A DNA stretch of 64,000 nucleotides, taken from positions 62,001-126,000 of the forward strand of contig NZ_BAABRO010000001.1 of assembly GCF_039545035.1 (NCBI RefSeq), read 5' to 3'. The position numbers and the translations under genes were made by a program. This DNA is from Novipirellula caenicola (GTDB lineage: Bacteria; Planctomycetota; Planctomycetia; Pirellulales; Pirellulaceae). The notes under the pieces were generated by a model. It saw only the letters and a program-made list of their open reading frames with translations. It had not been told where the DNA came from and did no database searches. Positions 1-7,630 of the stretch are shown one piece after another (position 1 is the first letter of the stretch; each line of letters opens with the position of its first letter).

Positions 1-29
1 AAAATCGACCTCCCCTGATGCTCCAAAAC

Positions 30-130
30 AAGCAAAAAAATGGGTGACAAAAAGATGAAGATCGAAACACAGGGCAGCAGCTACTGCGTCTCAAAAGTTC
101 TTTCTGACGCACCAATTTTTCTGTCGGCCA
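30..130. repeat. dispersed palindromic repeat, copy 1
   Basis: A TGACAAAAAGATGAAG block is followed about 45 nt later by TTCTTTCTGACG and CTGTCGGCC, which form the reverse-complement arm. The same arrangement recurs at 3530-3625. It lies outside genes and looks like a small non-coding dispersed repeat able to form a hairpin. Confidence 0.55.
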
Positions 131-569
131 TCTGTTTTTTCCCAGGAGTACCCGAGCACCGATTCAGTCTGTGCCACGCTCCTACTCAGGCATCGTTCGT
201 CCTCTCGCCAGAACAGCTCACGCCAGAAGCCGGATATTGATTGGCAGCCACGGCGGTTGACGTGGATCCAATCATAGCGAGCGCAACGACCGCCAGTAGA
301 TCCGTTTGCAGACGCTCCATCATGCATGAAGACCGTCTGAATCGCCGACACGACCGCGATCAAGTCATCATCGCCAGTCGGCAAACAGTACGGATCAGAT
401 GACACGCGTGGACACGCTTGCCATTACCCACTAGCCCTGCCGCATGCTCGCCTGCTTCGGATGGCTCTGGCTAAACGGCTGGAACAACGCAGGTGCCCCA
501 GTCTCACCAGAGCCCGAAAGTGCACTAAGTCCGGTGCCCGCAGCAACACTCTTGGCAGAGAAGACATGG

Positions 570-643
570 AACCACAGATAAACGCAAATGGACGCAGAGT
601 TTTAATTGGATGAATCTGTGTTCATCCGCGTTCATCTGTGGTT
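570..643. repeat. AACCACAGAT...ATCTGTGGTT palindromic repeat
   Basis: The ends AACCACAGAT and ATCTGTGGTT are perfect inverted repeats enclosing about 54 nt with further internal symmetry (ATCTGTGTTCATC). Close relatives lie at 7777-7855 and 8254-8332. It is an intergenic palindromic repeat of a type I recall from several bacterial genomes. No protein is encoded. Confidence 0.7.
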
Positions 644-1367
644 GGCTAAGTTAATGAGCCGAGAACCCCAGTGATCGACCACGCGGCAAGCCAAACTGAA
701 GAACAATCGCCACTGGAGACAGGCACCGAACTCCGCGGGCAACACGCGATAGCTGCCACGTCGTAGGCCCACACCCCCATTCCGCCACGCCCGCTCTTCC
801 GCCAGTTGTTGATGGGGTTTGCACAGGAGCAAACAGAGACAACAGAGTTCCAGTCGGCAATCCCACCGCTGACTCCGTTCCCTCCAGCGAGCCGCGGCAC
901 GGACCACCGAGTGATCTATCGTCGCGGACCAGCGTAGGGAAAGGCAGGCTAAACGATGCAGCTTACGACCGTTCGAACCGTCAAAAACGAAGCGTTACCA
1001 GGAGAGCGGTCGCAGACGGTCTGCGCAGATCGCGAAACACGAGGCCCGCAGACACACTGGCAGACAATCTGGAAATGTACGAAGCGGCCCAGTTGCTGGC
1101 TGCAACTCGGCCCCCCAAGCCATCTCGGCCACCATCATCAGTCCTGCGGTCACGCGACAAGAAAGCAAAACCCTTCGTAAATTCTCTGGGTGATCGCTGA
1201 ATCTTCAAAGCGTTCCACCGGCCTTCTTGAACCAAGGCCTTGAACATCGGCTCCGCTCGTGCCTCGCTCCGCGATGTCCAAAGCCTTAATTGTTTAAGTG
1301 TTCGTCGGTCTCCGTGTTTCGGTAACCACACATTGCAATCTAGTCCTTTTAGTATAGGGAGGACTGA

Positions 1368-1778
1368 TCAGGGAACCGAATCGCTAGGCTGACTTATAAA
1401 CGCGATAATCGGAACACTACCAAATGCTGCAAGTAGTAGCCCCAGCACTAGGGTTGCGACTTGGCTACGGAGTAGAGACGGGGCTTCCGCGATGCCGGCA
1501 ACTATTGCGATCATCGCTAGCATCGCCCAGGAGACTGTAGCATGTCGACCAAAGGCATCAAATTTGCGTCGTCCCAGCCAAATTGCCAGTGCCCCGAAGA
1601 CAAACATCGCAATTGCGACCCCGAGAAAGTGAAGACTGGCGAACAGCCCAGTCGGAATTGCGAACAAGCCGTGGAGCATTAACAACACACCGATCACGGA
1701 CAACGGCGTCGCTGCAGGATTCTGTGACGAATCAAAGCGTGCCGGGTCTGATGATGTTGGTGGTTCAAACGGGTTCAA
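1368..1778 (-). CDS. small four-helix membrane protein (cassette 1)
   Basis: A 136-residue protein of unknown function. Residues 1-25 are polar and Pro/Ser-rich. About four hydrophobic segments follow (roughly 27-43, 48-66, 82-99 and 108-130), with a basic GRRKFDAFGRH loop in the middle, so it should sit in the cytoplasmic membrane. The start at 1778 lies 15 nt from the R' core of the attC at 1793-1884, as expected for the first gene after a cassette junction. GTTCGTCG at 1300-1307 and CGACGAAC at 1793-1800 bound the cassette. I recognise no family. Confidence 0.65.
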   Translation of the reverse strand: MNPFEPPTSSDPARFDSSQNPAATPLSVIGVLLMLHGLFAIPTGLFASLHFLGVAIAMFVFGALAIWLGRRKFDAFGRHATVSWAMLAMIAIVAGIAEAPSLLRSQVATLVLGLLLAAFGSVPIIAFISQPSDSVP

Positions 1779-1792
1779 GAATTCTTCTAATC

Positions 1793-1884
1793 CGACGAAC
1801 GACGACCGTCACCAGGGACGGCGAGTGAATTTTCCATTTGTAAAAACACGATGCCGTCCTCCGTGTCTGCGGCATGGTTCTGCC
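1793..1884 (-). other. attC site 1
   Basis: Left core CGACGAAC, then 8 nt, then TCACCAGGGACGGCG. The right arm has GCCGTCCTCCG and TGC, then GTTCTGCC. Arms pair through GACGGC/GCCGTC. The right core GTTCTGCC matches GGCAGAAC at 2382-2389, bounding the cassette of the lipoprotein gene at 1915-2379. Confidence 0.8.
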
Positions 1885-1914
1885 TTCTCCGCGACAGAAA
1901 TCACCTTGAATCGA

Positions 1915-2379
1915 TCACCTAATCACAAAATCCGCGCTCATCGTCTCGGCAAATTCAAGGGCTATTTTCTTGACATGCTCTTCATGGCCCTCCGCACACT
2001 CAACAACGACAACTCCAAGATCGTCTTCCCAATCGGGCCCTGGATACTCGTATGACGACCATCTAAAGGCCCCTACAAATTCGCCGCCTATTGTTATTGC
2101 GCGATCATCAGGCGGCAAACGAAGTTGCATAGGCTTGCCATCGGCAGGGTTACGTCCCATTCGCGGCGGTGGGTCTACCAACGCGGGGTTATTCGCTGCA
2201 ATGGCGATCCAATCAGCGCGACGCAATACCTGCCTGTCGTCTTTCAGGATCTGAATTTGTCCCAGCATGTGCAATGCAGTTTTCGGTTGCATAATCAAAG
2301 GTGTTGACGCCTGGTTGCCGCACCCAAGTACAATGGTACAGAAAAATGCAATCACGATGCGGTGTGCGACCAGATTCAT
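1915..2379 (-). CDS. cassette-encoded lipoprotein, paralogue of 7082-7531
   Basis: 154 residues. A hydrophobic N-terminus ends in a lipobox (VLGC, Cys20), so an exported, lipid-anchored protein is likely. The mature part is soluble with conserved blocks LRRADWIAIA, PRMGRNPADGKPM, LRLPPDDRAI and YPGPDWEDDLGVVV. All of these recur in the cassette protein at 7082-7531. The YPGPDW(E/D)DDLGVV block near the C-terminus is the best signature. Function unknown. The stop lies 30 nt from attC 1 and the start lies 3 nt from attC 2, so the gene fills its cassette. Confidence 0.75.
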   Translation of the reverse strand: MNLVAHRIVIAFFCTIVLGCGNQASTPLIMQPKTALHMLGQIQILKDDRQVLRRADWIAIAANNPALVDPPPRMGRNPADGKPMQLRLPPDDRAITIGGEFVGAFRWSSYEYPGPDWEDDLGVVVVECAEGHEEHVKKIALEFAETMSADFVIR

Positions 2380-2381
2380 AT

Positions 2382-2473
2382 GGCAGAACGTTAACGATCA
2401 GCCGGCGGCGACGGAAGATCATCCATTTAAACACATCCGACTTCGCCGTTCGGTTGCATCGGTTGGCTCGTCG
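2382..2473 (-). other. attC site 2
   Basis: Left core GGCAGAAC, 8 nt, GATCAGCCGGCGGCGACGG. The right arm has TTCGCCGTTCGGTTGCA, 7 nt, then GGCTCGTCGC, a one-base variant of GTTCGTCG. The right core matches CGACGAAC at 3079-3086 on the far side of the next gene. Confidence 0.75.
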
Positions 2474-2494
2474 CGGCGATTCAGATTGCGCAGC

Positions 2495-3034
2495 CTACCG
2501 ACCAATTGGCGCCGCATCGGATGGCGAAGTCGTGGCGACGCGAAACTCAAATGTTTCTTCGAAGGGATGGCTGAAAATTGTCTTTCGGTCCTTCAATATA
2601 GGTTTTGGTGTCAAAACAGTGTCAATGGAGGCAATGGATGCCTCGCTCAGCCCAATTTTCTCAAGCCGCTTCGCCAGTTCAGCAACCTTTGAAAACGAAA
2701 ATCTCTCCCCCGGCGCGATCGTCAGTTGGCTCTCTTCAATCTTCATCACCAATGATGACTGCAAAGACAGCGAAAGATCGAAATCCGTCACTGGCCTCAA
2801 AAAAGTATTTTCTGTCGCAGAGCCTGTGAGTGCTTCGGAGATAGCGTCAGCCAGACTAAAACCCACTCCGCTGGAGACCTGAACCGAATACCGCGGCTTG
2901 CCATCGGTTGAGTCAGGTAGCGATTCAACTACGACCCAGATCGCCTTCGTAGAACCCGAAGAGTCAGCACCGTAGCCGGCCTGTGTAAACGCGGTAACAG
3001 TGAACATGACGGCAAGTAGAAGTCGTGAAGTCAT
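2495..3034 (-). CDS. secreted protein of unknown function (cassette 3)
   Basis: 179 residues with a clear Sec signal peptide (hydrophobic residues 4-17, cleavage probably near AGYGA, residue 23). The mature protein is rich in Ser and Thr, has alternating hydrophobic stretches (AIWVVVE, YSVQVSSG) and no cysteine or recognisable motif. It ends shortly after the attC 2 palindrome in gene orientation, and its start is 45 nt from attC 3. I do not recognise a family; a periplasmic or outer-compartment protein is the most that can be said. Confidence 0.65.
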   Translation of the reverse strand: MTSRLLLAVMFTVTAFTQAGYGADSSGSTKAIWVVVESLPDSTDGKPRYSVQVSSGVGFSLADAISEALTGSATENTFLRPVTDFDLSLSLQSSLVMKIEESQLTIAPGERFSFSKVAELAKRLEKIGLSEASIASIDTVLTPKPILKDRKTIFSHPFEETFEFRVATTSPSDAAPIGR

Positions 3035-3271
3035 TGTAGGAACTCATAGGTCGTGGCTGGAGAAAGAAACGAAATAACCGACGAACGGCGGCGATCAACG
3101 GGTCGGGAAGTTTGACTTTCCATTCGTGGAACCTTGCAAGCCCGACTACGGGCGAGTAGAACGGAGTCTCTCGGATGTTAGGATAAGCTTTGCGTTCACG
3201 GTTTGCCACCGATTTCTTCTTGGGGTGTCACAATATTTGATCCTTGTGCAATTGATCACCGAACGCTCTCA

Positions 3272-3304
3272 GAACCGGACTGGCGCCGCCGGCGCATCCG
3301 GCTC
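3272..3304 (-). ncRNA. group II intron domain V, copy 1
   Basis: The minus strand folds as a 33-nt hairpin with stem GAGCCGGAT/GTCCGGTTC, the hallmark of catalytic domain V. The distal stem is GCGCC/GGCGC, unusually closed by GC-rich bases. Confidence 0.6.
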
Positions 3305-3529
3305 ACAGCGGACACCTCTGACTTGGCATCACTTTGCACTCTTCAATCGCGATCAAGTCCGCGTCACCAGCACTTGCCCCGTGGAAATCCATCTGATTCG
3401 CAGCGAATACCGCTCGCAAACGTTTGCCCGCGAGTCACCTCGAATGAACATCTCACTGTCCAATGATCGACGCGACTTGACCACCACGAATGCAGTTAGA
3501 CGTTAGCCTTGCAAATGATCAACCCCAAG

Positions 3530-3625
3530 GCAAAAACATGGTTGACAAAAAGATGAAGGCAGAACGATGAGGGACGTGTTACTTCGTCATAAAAATCTTT
3601 CTGTCGCAACGATCTTTCAGTCTGC
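3530..3625. repeat. dispersed palindromic repeat, copy 2
   Basis: TTGACAAAAAGATGAAG and AAAAATCTTTCTGTCG form opposite arms. It is the same element as at 30-130, here inserted within the intron remnant. Confidence 0.55.
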
Positions 3626-3682
3626 CACCCGCTAAGCCCCGAGGCGTGCGACCACAACGAATCAATCTGCACCAGCTCCCAG

Positions 3683-3861
3683 CCTTCACTCCTTCACTCC
3701 TTCACTCCTTCACTCCTTCACTCCTTCACTCCTTACTCCTTACTCCTTACTCCTTACTCCTTACTCCTTACTCCTTACTCCTTACTCCTTACTCCTTACT
3801 CCCCACTCCTCACTCCTCACTCCTCACTCCTCACTCCTTGTCTCCTTGTCTCCTTGTCTCC
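3683..3861. repeat. minisatellite of 7-8 bp units
   Basis: About 180 bp of uninterrupted tandem repeats passes through four unit types in turn: TTCACTCC (8 bp), TTACTCC (7 bp, about ten copies), TCACTCC (7 bp) and TTGTCTCC (8 bp). There are no spacers, so it is not a CRISPR array. It starts about 30 nt from the 5' end of intron copy 1. Copy number is likely to vary between strains by slippage. Confidence 0.9.
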
Positions 3862-3907
3862 CGCTCGTCTTCAAACCATTTCCAGTCCGCAACGTGCATC
3901 GGAGTGG

Positions 3908-4675
3908 CTAGCCGTTCTTTGTAGCCGCCCCAACGACGATTGGAATTGAGTAACGGAGAGAACCGCTGTCAAAGTAGGCATTGACACCGTAGAGATTTAC
4001 GCCAACGTCTTCACGAATCATACGGCGAATTCTCTCCGCACCACCCTCAACCGGAAATGAAGCCTGAATTTGATCTTCTAATGCAAGGTCAACTTTGTAC
4101 TCCGCGAATTGCACCGAAGACAAAGCTGAATCAAGAAACAAGGCGGAAAATTCATCGCGGCTAAGTGCATGAACGTGAGATGGATCACGCAGCATCTCCA
4201 ATTTGTCGTAGTTGACCGTTTGGGGTTTAGGGAGCGAGACGTCCGCAACAACCACACGCCCACCCGGCATACAGACCCGAATCAATTCCTTCATCACAGC
4301 AGCAGGTTGACGGAAGTGATGGAACGAATAGCGAGTCAAAACGAGCGAAAATTCATTGTCGTCAAAAGGCAGAGGCAACGCAGTGCCTTCGATCCAGTTT
4401 GCGTTCGTGATGCCACGTTCGGCCTGAAGTTGCGTAGCTTGTCGGATCATTTCAGGAGTGAGATCAAGACCAGTAACATGCCGCACCGACGGCGCAAAGT
4501 GGCAGGCAACGATACCGGGGCCGCAGGCTACGTCGAGCATTATCGTGTTTTCGTCAGGGCACGCCAAATCCGCAAGAATGTCCAACGCTGTCGAATGTCC
4601 AGGCAGCTTTGCGAAGGGAATGGCTTGTTGCGTAAATTGTTCAATAGTCAAAGTCTCGTGCTGTTTGGCGTCCAT
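3908..4675 (-). CDS. class I SAM-dependent methyltransferase (cassette 4)
   Basis: 255 residues with the full class I methyltransferase fold. Motif I is LDVACGPGIVA (about 48-58), the acidic residue follows in VTGLDLTPEM, motif II region is LPFDDNEFSLVLTRYSFHH and motif III is MPGGRVVVADVS. The pattern (FDDNEFSLV, HHFRQP, RVCMPGGR) is that of the UbiE/Methyltransf_11 group. These act on small molecules such as quinones or polyketides; the substrate here is not readable. It is the best-characterised enzyme in the array. The start lies 88 nt from attC 4 and the stop overlaps the right end of split attC 3. Confidence 0.85.
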   Translation of the reverse strand: MDAKQHETLTIEQFTQQAIPFAKLPGHSTALDILADLACPDENTIMLDVACGPGIVACHFAPSVRHVTGLDLTPEMIRQATQLQAERGITNANWIEGTALPLPFDDNEFSLVLTRYSFHHFRQPAAVMKELIRVCMPGGRVVVADVSLPKPQTVNYDKLEMLRDPSHVHALSRDEFSALFLDSALSSVQFAEYKVDLALEDQIQASFPVEGGAERIRRMIREDVGVNLYGVNAYFDSGSLRYSIPIVVGAATKNG

Positions 4676-4763
4676 CTGTTCCGTAGTGTGAAATATGAGG
4701 GAAGTACAATAGTCTTAGTCGCTTGGAGCTTTGGACGCACAGGCAGGTTCGCGCCATCCAAAT

Positions 4764-4856
4764 CGGATAACGTTAAAATTCACTCGACGGCGGAAGTTGA
4801 TCATCCACTTCGAAACGCACGACTTCGCCGATCGGGTGCACTGGAGGGTTCCCCGC
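4764..4856 (-). other. attC site 4
   Basis: Left core CGGATAAC, 8 nt, TTCACTCGACGGCGGAAG. The right arm has CTTCGCCGATCGGGTGCA, 7 nt, GTTCCCC. GTTCCCC matches GGGGAAC at 5319-5325, bounding the next cassette. Confidence 0.8.
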
Positions 4857-4857
4857 T

Positions 4858-5226
4858 CTATCCGTCCAATTGACGATTCAGTGCTGGGTCACCACGTTCG
4901 GAATTTAGTGCGATCAGTGCATCCGCGCCGGCGTCAGTCAAACGATAAGTATCGTTCGCATATTCGATCTTGCCAGCAATCCAATTGTGATGAGTCAAGA
5001 ATGTGAGCGTTGAAAGATTGCCCGTTTCAACAAATAAGAAGTTGGAAACGCAATTCGGACGTCGAGCTACGGCAGCAAGCCATTCGTGTGCCTTCGTCTT
5101 GTCTTGATCAGGCAGTTCTTCAAATTCAGGTGCAATTTGCGAATAGCTAACCGGTGTCGCTGGCGAATCGGGATAGTTGTGGTCATGTAGAAATACGCAG
5201 CCGCAAGCATCACAAACGCACTTCAT
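4858..5226 (-). CDS. small CxxC protein of unknown function (cassette 5)
   Basis: 122 residues, soluble, no signal peptide. The N-terminus has a cysteine cluster (CVCDACGC, residues 4-11) that could bind zinc, followed by an HDHNYPDSP segment. The rest is mixed alpha/beta with a C-terminal YRLTDAGADALIALN helix reminiscent of the wing and last helix of winged-helix proteins. That is suggestive only. The stop directly abuts attC 4. The core pair GTTCCCC/GGGGAAC encloses the gene. Function unknown. Confidence 0.65.
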   Translation of the reverse strand: MKCVCDACGCVFLHDHNYPDSPATPVSYSQIAPEFEELPDQDKTKAHEWLAAVARRPNCVSNFLFVETGNLSTLTFLTHHNWIAGKIEYANDTYRLTDAGADALIALNSERGDPALNRQLDG

Positions 5227-5318
5227 CTGAGGTGCTGGAATTTCGGCTTGGCAAGCAGGTCATGTCGCGGTTTGCAAACTAGTTCTTGTGCGTCAGGCCG
5301 GGTGAAATGTAGTCAGTC

Positions 5319-5402
5319 GGGGAACGCCCGCCGTGACCGGGGACGGCGGTTTGATTGTCCATTTGTAAACGCCTCATGCCGTTGCACGTCATGGGTCGTC
5401 GA
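5319..5402 (-). other. attC site 5
   Basis: Left core GGGGAAC, 8 nt, GTGACCGGGGACGGCGG. The right arm has ATGCCGTTGCA then GGTCGTCG, a one-base variant of GTTCGTCG, which matches CGACGAAC at 5901-5908. This is the shortest site of the array. Confidence 0.75.
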
Positions 5403-5871
5403 TGCTGTAGGTCTCGCTTCGTGCCCATCCGTAACGTGTACTTCCCGGTTCCGCATGTCCAGCGGCAACGTGGAAAGAGATCGTAACGGATACGCCCTGG
5501 AGTCGCGCATGCGGGATCGCAATCGTATCCGTTAAGGCCATGCTTTCCCCTGGGCCAAGTCCCGTATCGAAATAGTCCGCGACTCCGCTGCTCTCAAATC
5601 TCAGTGCAGCATTAGGTTCGGCGCTAGTCGCGTAGTAACCGGAAGTGTCCGTGTGCTGTGCGAGAAACCTCAGCCATTCGCCTCCAGTGTTCCGTAACGT
5701 TCCGTTAATCGCAATTTTAGTCGTACCGTCACCTTGGTCGGATGCGGTCACACGAACGTTCTCGAATTTAAGCGAAGGTCGAAAGGGACGAAGTGCGGGG
5801 ACAACGACGCCGAATACGATCGCGGAGATCGCAATCAAGAATAGAACCGATTTGATCGAGAAACGTTTCAA
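5389..5871 (-). CDS. membrane-anchored or secreted protein (cassette 6)
   Basis: 160 residues. Residues 6-27 form one hydrophobic segment preceded by MKRFSIK, so the protein is either a type II membrane protein or has an uncleaved signal. The external part (30-160) looks like a beta-sandwich: VRVTASDQGDG, IAINGTLRNTGGEW and GVSVTISFHVA alternate polar and hydrophobic residues in the way of FxLYD/DUF-type accessory domains. No catalytic motif is visible. The 3' end overlaps attC 5 by about 14 nt, typical of cassette genes. Confidence 0.65.
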   Translation of the reverse strand: MKRFSIKSVLFLIAISAIVFGVVVPALRPFRPSLKFENVRVTASDQGDGTTKIAINGTLRNTGGEWLRFLAQHTDTSGYYATSAEPNAALRFESSGVADYFDTGLGPGESMALTDTIAIPHARLQGVSVTISFHVAAGHAEPGSTRYGWARSETYSIDDP

Positions 5872-5900
5872 TCGTTGCGTATAATCCGGTCGCTAATGTT

Positions 5901-5996
5901 CGACGAACGTTTTGAATCACACGGCGACGGCGAACGATGTGAACACAGAATGCAACTTAACTCCGTCGCTCGCGTGCATTCGCTGGTTCGTCGCCG
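5901..5996 (-). other. attC site 6
   Basis: Left core CGACGAAC, 8 nt, ATCACACGGCGACGGCG. The right arm has CTCCGTCGCTCGCGTGCA, 7 nt, GTTCGTCGCC. The left core pairs with the right core of attC 5. The right core does not match the left core of attC 7, so the next cassette boundary is not clean. Confidence 0.8.
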
Positions 5997-6011
5997 ACAA
6001 CAACGTCGAGA

Positions 6012-6938
6012 TCAGTCATGACCGGCACGAGAAATGAGTGACCGTATTGTCTTCCGATCAGTCGAGTCGTTCAAAAGCCTTACAGCCCCGTCGGCAATCA
6101 GTACGTTCACACCGCCAGCATGAAAGGAGAACAAACCATGACCATTGTCTTCGTTGATTACGTATTCGACGCGGAGCACGAGGTGCTGTGCATGGGTCGA
6201 CACAGCCCACGCTGCCTGATGGTGATCCGGCATGCCGGCCGACACAGTGAACGGGATCATGGGTGTCCCTGGATGATGACGGTCAGGTCGACCAGCTCTT
6301 TCTCCCACAAGCAGCGTGTTCGACAATCCATCGGTGATGTCGGAGAACCGCCGCTTGGGATACCGCACCTGCCCACTGTCCGAATGCTTTGGTTCGCCCC
6401 AACCGCCGAAATCCGCGTCTAACCAACTTCCTGACTCGGGGCACATCCCAACAATGGCGGCATAGTCCGTTCGTGCGGCCGTACCTGTCGGTTGACTGAA
6501 TACGCCATTGGCATCCCGCCAAAGATTGAGACCAGGAACGATCTCAGTCGGCGTACTGGTTGACGGACACTCAAACACAGGGATTCGGAGATTGATCACA
6601 TCTTGGTTCTCTGGACTCGTCGAAGCGAGATCGATCCTAAGAGCCTGCAGCACGTCATTCCGGCCCAGTTGAGGCAAGACAGCGGAACGCCAAGAGTGGC
6701 AATGAAATTCGTTAATCGGGGACGGAGAATAGTTGTAGAGACCAGGAACTTGCCTGTGGCTAGAGTGGTAGTTCTGAATAGCGAGCCCGAGTTGCCGCAG
6801 GTTGTTTTGGCACTGGCTTCGACGCATCGCCTCACGAGCTCGCTGGATCGCCGGAAACGCGATCGCGATTAGAATGCCGACAATTACAATCACAATGATC
6901 AGCTCGAACAAGGTAACGCCATTTCGCAATCGGATCAT
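6012..6938 (-). CDS. DUF1559-type prepilin-like protein (cassette 7)
   Basis: 308 residues. The N-terminus has a type IV prepilin/pseudopilin signal (NGVTLFELIIVIVIVGILIAI, residues 6-26, with Glu at +5). A helix RAREAMRRSQCQNNLRQLGLAIQNYHSS follows. The C-terminal signature FHAGGVNVLIADGAVRLL marks DUF1559 (SBP_bac_10-like), a very large family in planctomycetes. The N-terminal segment should be processed by a prepilin peptidase and exported by a type II secretion or type IV pilus-like machine. Members are usually scattered on the chromosome, so a place between two attC sites is noteworthy. Which structure it belongs to is unknown. Confidence 0.85.
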   Translation of the reverse strand: MIRLRNGVTLFELIIVIVIVGILIAIAFPAIQRAREAMRRSQCQNNLRQLGLAIQNYHSSHRQVPGLYNYSPSPINEFHCHSWRSAVLPQLGRNDVLQALRIDLASTSPENQDVINLRIPVFECPSTSTPTEIVPGLNLWRDANGVFSQPTGTAARTDYAAIVGMCPESGSWLDADFGGWGEPKHSDSGQVRYPKRRFSDITDGLSNTLLVGERAGRPDRHHPGTPMIPFTVSAGMPDHHQAAWAVSTHAQHLVLRVEYVINEDNGHGLFSFHAGGVNVLIADGAVRLLNDSTDRKTIRSLISRAGHD

Positions 6939-6956
6939 TTAGCTCAAACTTTTGTC

Positions 6957-7047
6957 GGGGAACGATAACGATCACGTGGTCGCGGCGATCGATTCACCAC
7001 TTCAATAAACTCAGCTCGGCGACTCAGATGCATCGTCTGGTGCTTCC
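6957..7047 (-). other. attC site 7 (degenerate)
   Basis: Left core GGGGAAC, 8 nt, ATCACGTGGTCGCGGCG. The right arm has AGCTCGGCGACTCAGATGCA, 7 nt, GTGCTTCC in place of GTTnnnn. The arms still pair (CGTGG, TCGC). The right core is mutated, so recombination activity is doubtful. Confidence 0.65.
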
Positions 7048-7081
7048 TTTTTGCGGCACAAATTCAATTGTATCGCAAGAG

Positions 7082-7531
7082 CTAATCGAGCACCAATTCT
7101 GCACTCATCTCGTTTGCGAATCGTTTTGCGATTTCGTGGACGTAGGATTCTTGACCTTCTGCGCAGTTCACCAGGACGACGCCCAAATCGTCATCCCAAT
7201 CTGGGCCAGGATAGGAAAACGAAGACCAGACGAATCGCCCGACTACCTCACCGTTCCGTTTGATTGCGCGTTCGTCGGGAGGCAATCGAAGTGGCATCGG
7301 CTCTCCATTCGCCGGGTGGTGTCCCATTCGAGGCAGTGGCTCCGTGAGTGACGGATCGGATTTTGCGATGCTAATCCAATGCGCACGTCGCAATTGATGT
7401 TCGCCGTTTTCGAGAAGCTGAATCTGGGGCATCTTGCTTAATATCAAAGTGGGGTTGGTGGGTGCATCTGTGATACGCTGGCACCCAATCGTTGCGAGAA
7501 GAATGGAAACAGCGAAAAACCGTGCGGTCAC
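7082..7531 (-). CDS. cassette-encoded lipoprotein, paralogue of 1915-2379
   Basis: 149 residues with a short hydrophobic leader and lipobox (ATIGC, Cys17). Shared blocks with the 1915-2379 product are LRRAHWISIA, PRMGHHPANGEPM, LRLPPDERAI and YPGPDWDDDLGVV. The two are collinear over nearly their whole length, with roughly half the residues identical by eye. Duplication followed by divergence, or independent capture of relatives, would both explain it. Function unknown; expected to be anchored to a membrane on the outside. The start lies 8 nt from attC 8. Confidence 0.75.
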   Translation of the reverse strand: MTARFFAVSILLATIGCQRITDAPTNPTLILSKMPQIQLLENGEHQLRRAHWISIAKSDPSLTEPLPRMGHHPANGEPMPLRLPPDERAIKRNGEVVGRFVWSSFSYPGPDWDDDLGVVLVNCAEGQESYVHEIAKRFANEMSAELVLD

Positions 7532-7538
7532 TTTAATG

Positions 7539-7630
7539 GCAGAACGGTGGTGGTCACCTGGCGGCGACCCAAGATTTTGCGTTCACGAAAACACGTTGCC
7601 GTCGCTCGGGTGCACCCTGCTGGTTCTTGC
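7539..7630 (-). other. attC site 8
   Basis: Left core GGCAGAAC, 8 nt, GTCACCTGGCGGCGAC. The right arm has GCCGTCGCTCGGGTGCACC, then GTTCTTGC. GTCACC pairs with GGTGCAC leaving one extra base. Nearly identical to attC 9. Confidence 0.85.

Larger units (their letters stand above)
1..1299. other. gene-free left edge
   Basis: No reading frame here looks like a real gene: all open frames are short, overlap on both strands and lack recognisable domains. The stretch holds two dispersed palindromic repeats (listed separately). It also holds a block near 243-330 that resembles 12870-12955, next to a cassette gene on the right. It may be eroded cassette material, but I cannot show attC sites in it. 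Confidence 0.5.
3151..3893 (-). mobile_element. degraded group IIC-type intron, copy 1, inside attC 3
   Basis: On the minus strand the 5' end reads GTTGCGGACTGG (3893 downward), matching GTGCGGACTGG of the better preserved copy at 12254. The 33-nt domain V lies at 3272-3304 (starts GAGCCGGATGCG, ends AGTCCGGTTC). The 3' region from about 3260 to 3151 aligns with 11490-11372 (shared AAGCTTTG.GTTC, GTTTGCCAC, GGTGTCACAA). The reverse-transcriptase ORF is gone. A minisatellite (3683-3861) and a dispersed palindrome (3530-3625) occupy the interior. Not expected to splice or move. Confidence 0.65.
3079..3911 (-). other. attC site 3, split by a degraded group II intron
   Basis: The left part (3079-3150) has core CGACGAAC, 8 nt, ATCAACGGGTCGGG and the returning arm CAAGCCCGACTACG. 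The right part (3894-3911) continues with GTGCA, 7 nt and GGCTAGCC, close to the expected GTTATCC that would pair with GGATAAC at 4764. Everything between is intron remnant plus later repeats. The break is at the same place as in the attC at 11297-12274. Confidence 0.6.

Noticed and set aside
1210-1307. A further complete attC at the left end of the array
   Set aside because: GTTCGTCG at 1300 is a convincing partner for CGACGAAC at 1793, but I could not find a matching GGTGCA-like box and left arm, so only the core is used as a boundary.
3488-3512. GTTAGAC and GTTAGCC as classical GTTRRRY core sites
   Set aside because: They are isolated, lack any palindromic partner and lie within the degraded intron.
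3683-3861. Possible CRISPR array
   Set aside because: The units are 7-8 bp, directly adjacent and without unique spacers; it is a minisatellite and no cas gene is near.
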